64,000 nucleotides of DNA from Pseudomonas sp. S35 (GTDB lineage: Bacteria > Pseudomonadota > Gammaproteobacteria > Pseudomonadales > Pseudomonadaceae): contig NZ_CP019431.1 of NCBI RefSeq assembly GCF_009866765.1, positions 3,224,001 through 3,288,000 on the forward strand. Direction: 5' to 3'. Below, in pieces: positions 63,454 to 64,000 of this stretch. A program made the translations under genes and the position numbers. Below the pieces are notes generated by a model. It saw nothing but the letters and a program-made list of their open reading frames with translations. It was not told the origin of the DNA and did not search any database. Positions within the stretch are counted from its first letter, which is position 1. The number at the start of each line of letters is the position of its first letter.

Positions 63454-64000
63454 GCAGCGACCTGCTGGAGATGATTTGCTCGTTGATACCAGGACGGAAT
63501 AGCCAAGGTGGACTTAGTGACCTCACGGCACTGTCGCACAAATATTGGAGCAAACCGGCTGGTGTCGCAGGCGTTACGAATGTTGATACCGATGCGATTT
63601 AGCTTGGCTGCGTGATCCTGAACTTGTCGCTTCTTAAAATCAAAACGCTGACCATGCATCCACTGAATGGCATAAAGAGCCGTTGTATTTGCAGCGCGAG
63701 TAGTGTCAACAATGTTTTCTACCAAGAGTTGCTCGCTAATGCTAACGATATCCATAGCAGTCACCTTCAGCTTTTCATCAATTTTAAGAAACTCACAGTG
63801 GAGCTTGGCTAAACGCCCTTCATCAAATAGGCCCCAATAACAAAGGGCTTCGCGCTGCAAAAATTCACTTTTAAGCTCTTGCTCTAGACGCACTACACCT
63901 TCAGTAGTGCAGTAATCTCGAATGCGCTGAACATATTTGTATTCGGCTGAGTCCTCACCAAAAATACGTTTGATTTTTGGCAAGGAGTTTTGATCCATTT
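63450..64000 (-). CDS. Phage replication initiation protein, copy 2, C-terminal part
   Basis: The visible 182 or so C-terminal residues are identical to the end of the 55086-56216 product. The 5' part lies beyond the window, so the apparent start at 63998 (Met of KTFEMDQ) is internal. Confidence 0.88.
   Translation of the reverse strand, partial: MDQNSLPKIKRIFGEDSAEYKYVQRIRDYCTTEGVVRLEQELKSEFLQREALCYWGLFDEGRLAKLHCEFLKIDEKLKVTAMDIVSISEQLLVENIVDTTRAANTTALYAIQWMHGQRFDFKKRQVQDHAAKLNRIGINIRNACDTSRFAPIFVRQCREVTKSTLAIPSWYQRANHLQQVAA

Larger units (their letters stand above)
57510..64000 (-). mobile_element. Inovirus prophage, tandem copy 2 (truncated by window end)
   Basis: The sequence repeats copy 1 at a constant offset of 8364 bp, and all encoded proteins are identical over the visible 6491 bp. 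It starts at the phage-side XerC arm. The window ends inside the replication gene. Confidence 0.93.

Noticed and set aside
49146..64000. Considered a CRISPR array or satellite because of exact repetition
   Set aside because: The repeat unit is 8364 bp and encodes a complete filamentous phage gene set, so it is a tandem prophage.

Overview
The window looks like a chromosome segment of a fluorescent Pseudomonas (P. fluorescens group). The main reasons are the aprA-aprI-aprDEF-lipase locus, Pseudomonas-style neighbours (BdlA-like chemoreceptor, alpha-E/ATP-grasp pair, FAN1-like nuclease) and high G+C coding sequence. A dif-like XerCD site at 49130-49157 differs at one base from my recollection of E. 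coli dif, which places the window at the replication terminus.

Layout. 1-6673: type I secretion locus with the 3' end of the alkaline protease gene, its inhibitor, AprD/AprE/AprF and a class I.3 lipase, closed by a long inverted repeat. 6821-11134: small lipoprotein, FAN1-like VRR-NUC nuclease and an overlapping nuclease-helicase. 11242-23166: six large paralogous beta-rich proteins of unknown function, five on the minus strand and one divergent. They share an upstream DNA motif, and two are frameshifted inside homopolymer runs. 23355-25718: alpha-E/ATP-grasp pair. 26163-28862: small membrane protein and acidic mini-proteins, split by a lower-G+C gene flanked by duplicated sequence. 28853-32257: XRE regulator, REC-EAL regulator, CheY-like regulator and PAS histidine kinase. 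32507-33169: orphan, A+T-richer gene. 33419-39379: ribose-type sugar ABC transporter, LacI regulator and FGGY kinase. 39394-48339: ordinary metabolic, regulatory and transport genes. 48487-49104: thymidylate-kinase-like gene beside dif.

49146 to the window end: a filamentous phage (inovirus) prophage in tandem. The first unit is 8364 bp. The second copy starts at 57510 and is cut by the window edge within its replication gene. The unit encodes an RstA/gpII-type replication protein, a divergent XRE repressor, a ssDNA-binding protein, coat proteins, an adsorption protein, Zot/pI and its own secretin, but no integrase. Integration at dif, and two inverted dif-like sites around hairpins at the unit end (57404-57521), point to host XerC/XerD use through a folded single-stranded attP, as known for CTXphi.

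Most worth follow-up: the 11-23 kb paralogue cluster with its shared promoter motif and homopolymer frameshifts, the tandem phage with its folded attP, and the duplicated segment around the 26.9-28.3 kb gene. No tRNA, rRNA, CRISPR array or transposase was recognised.
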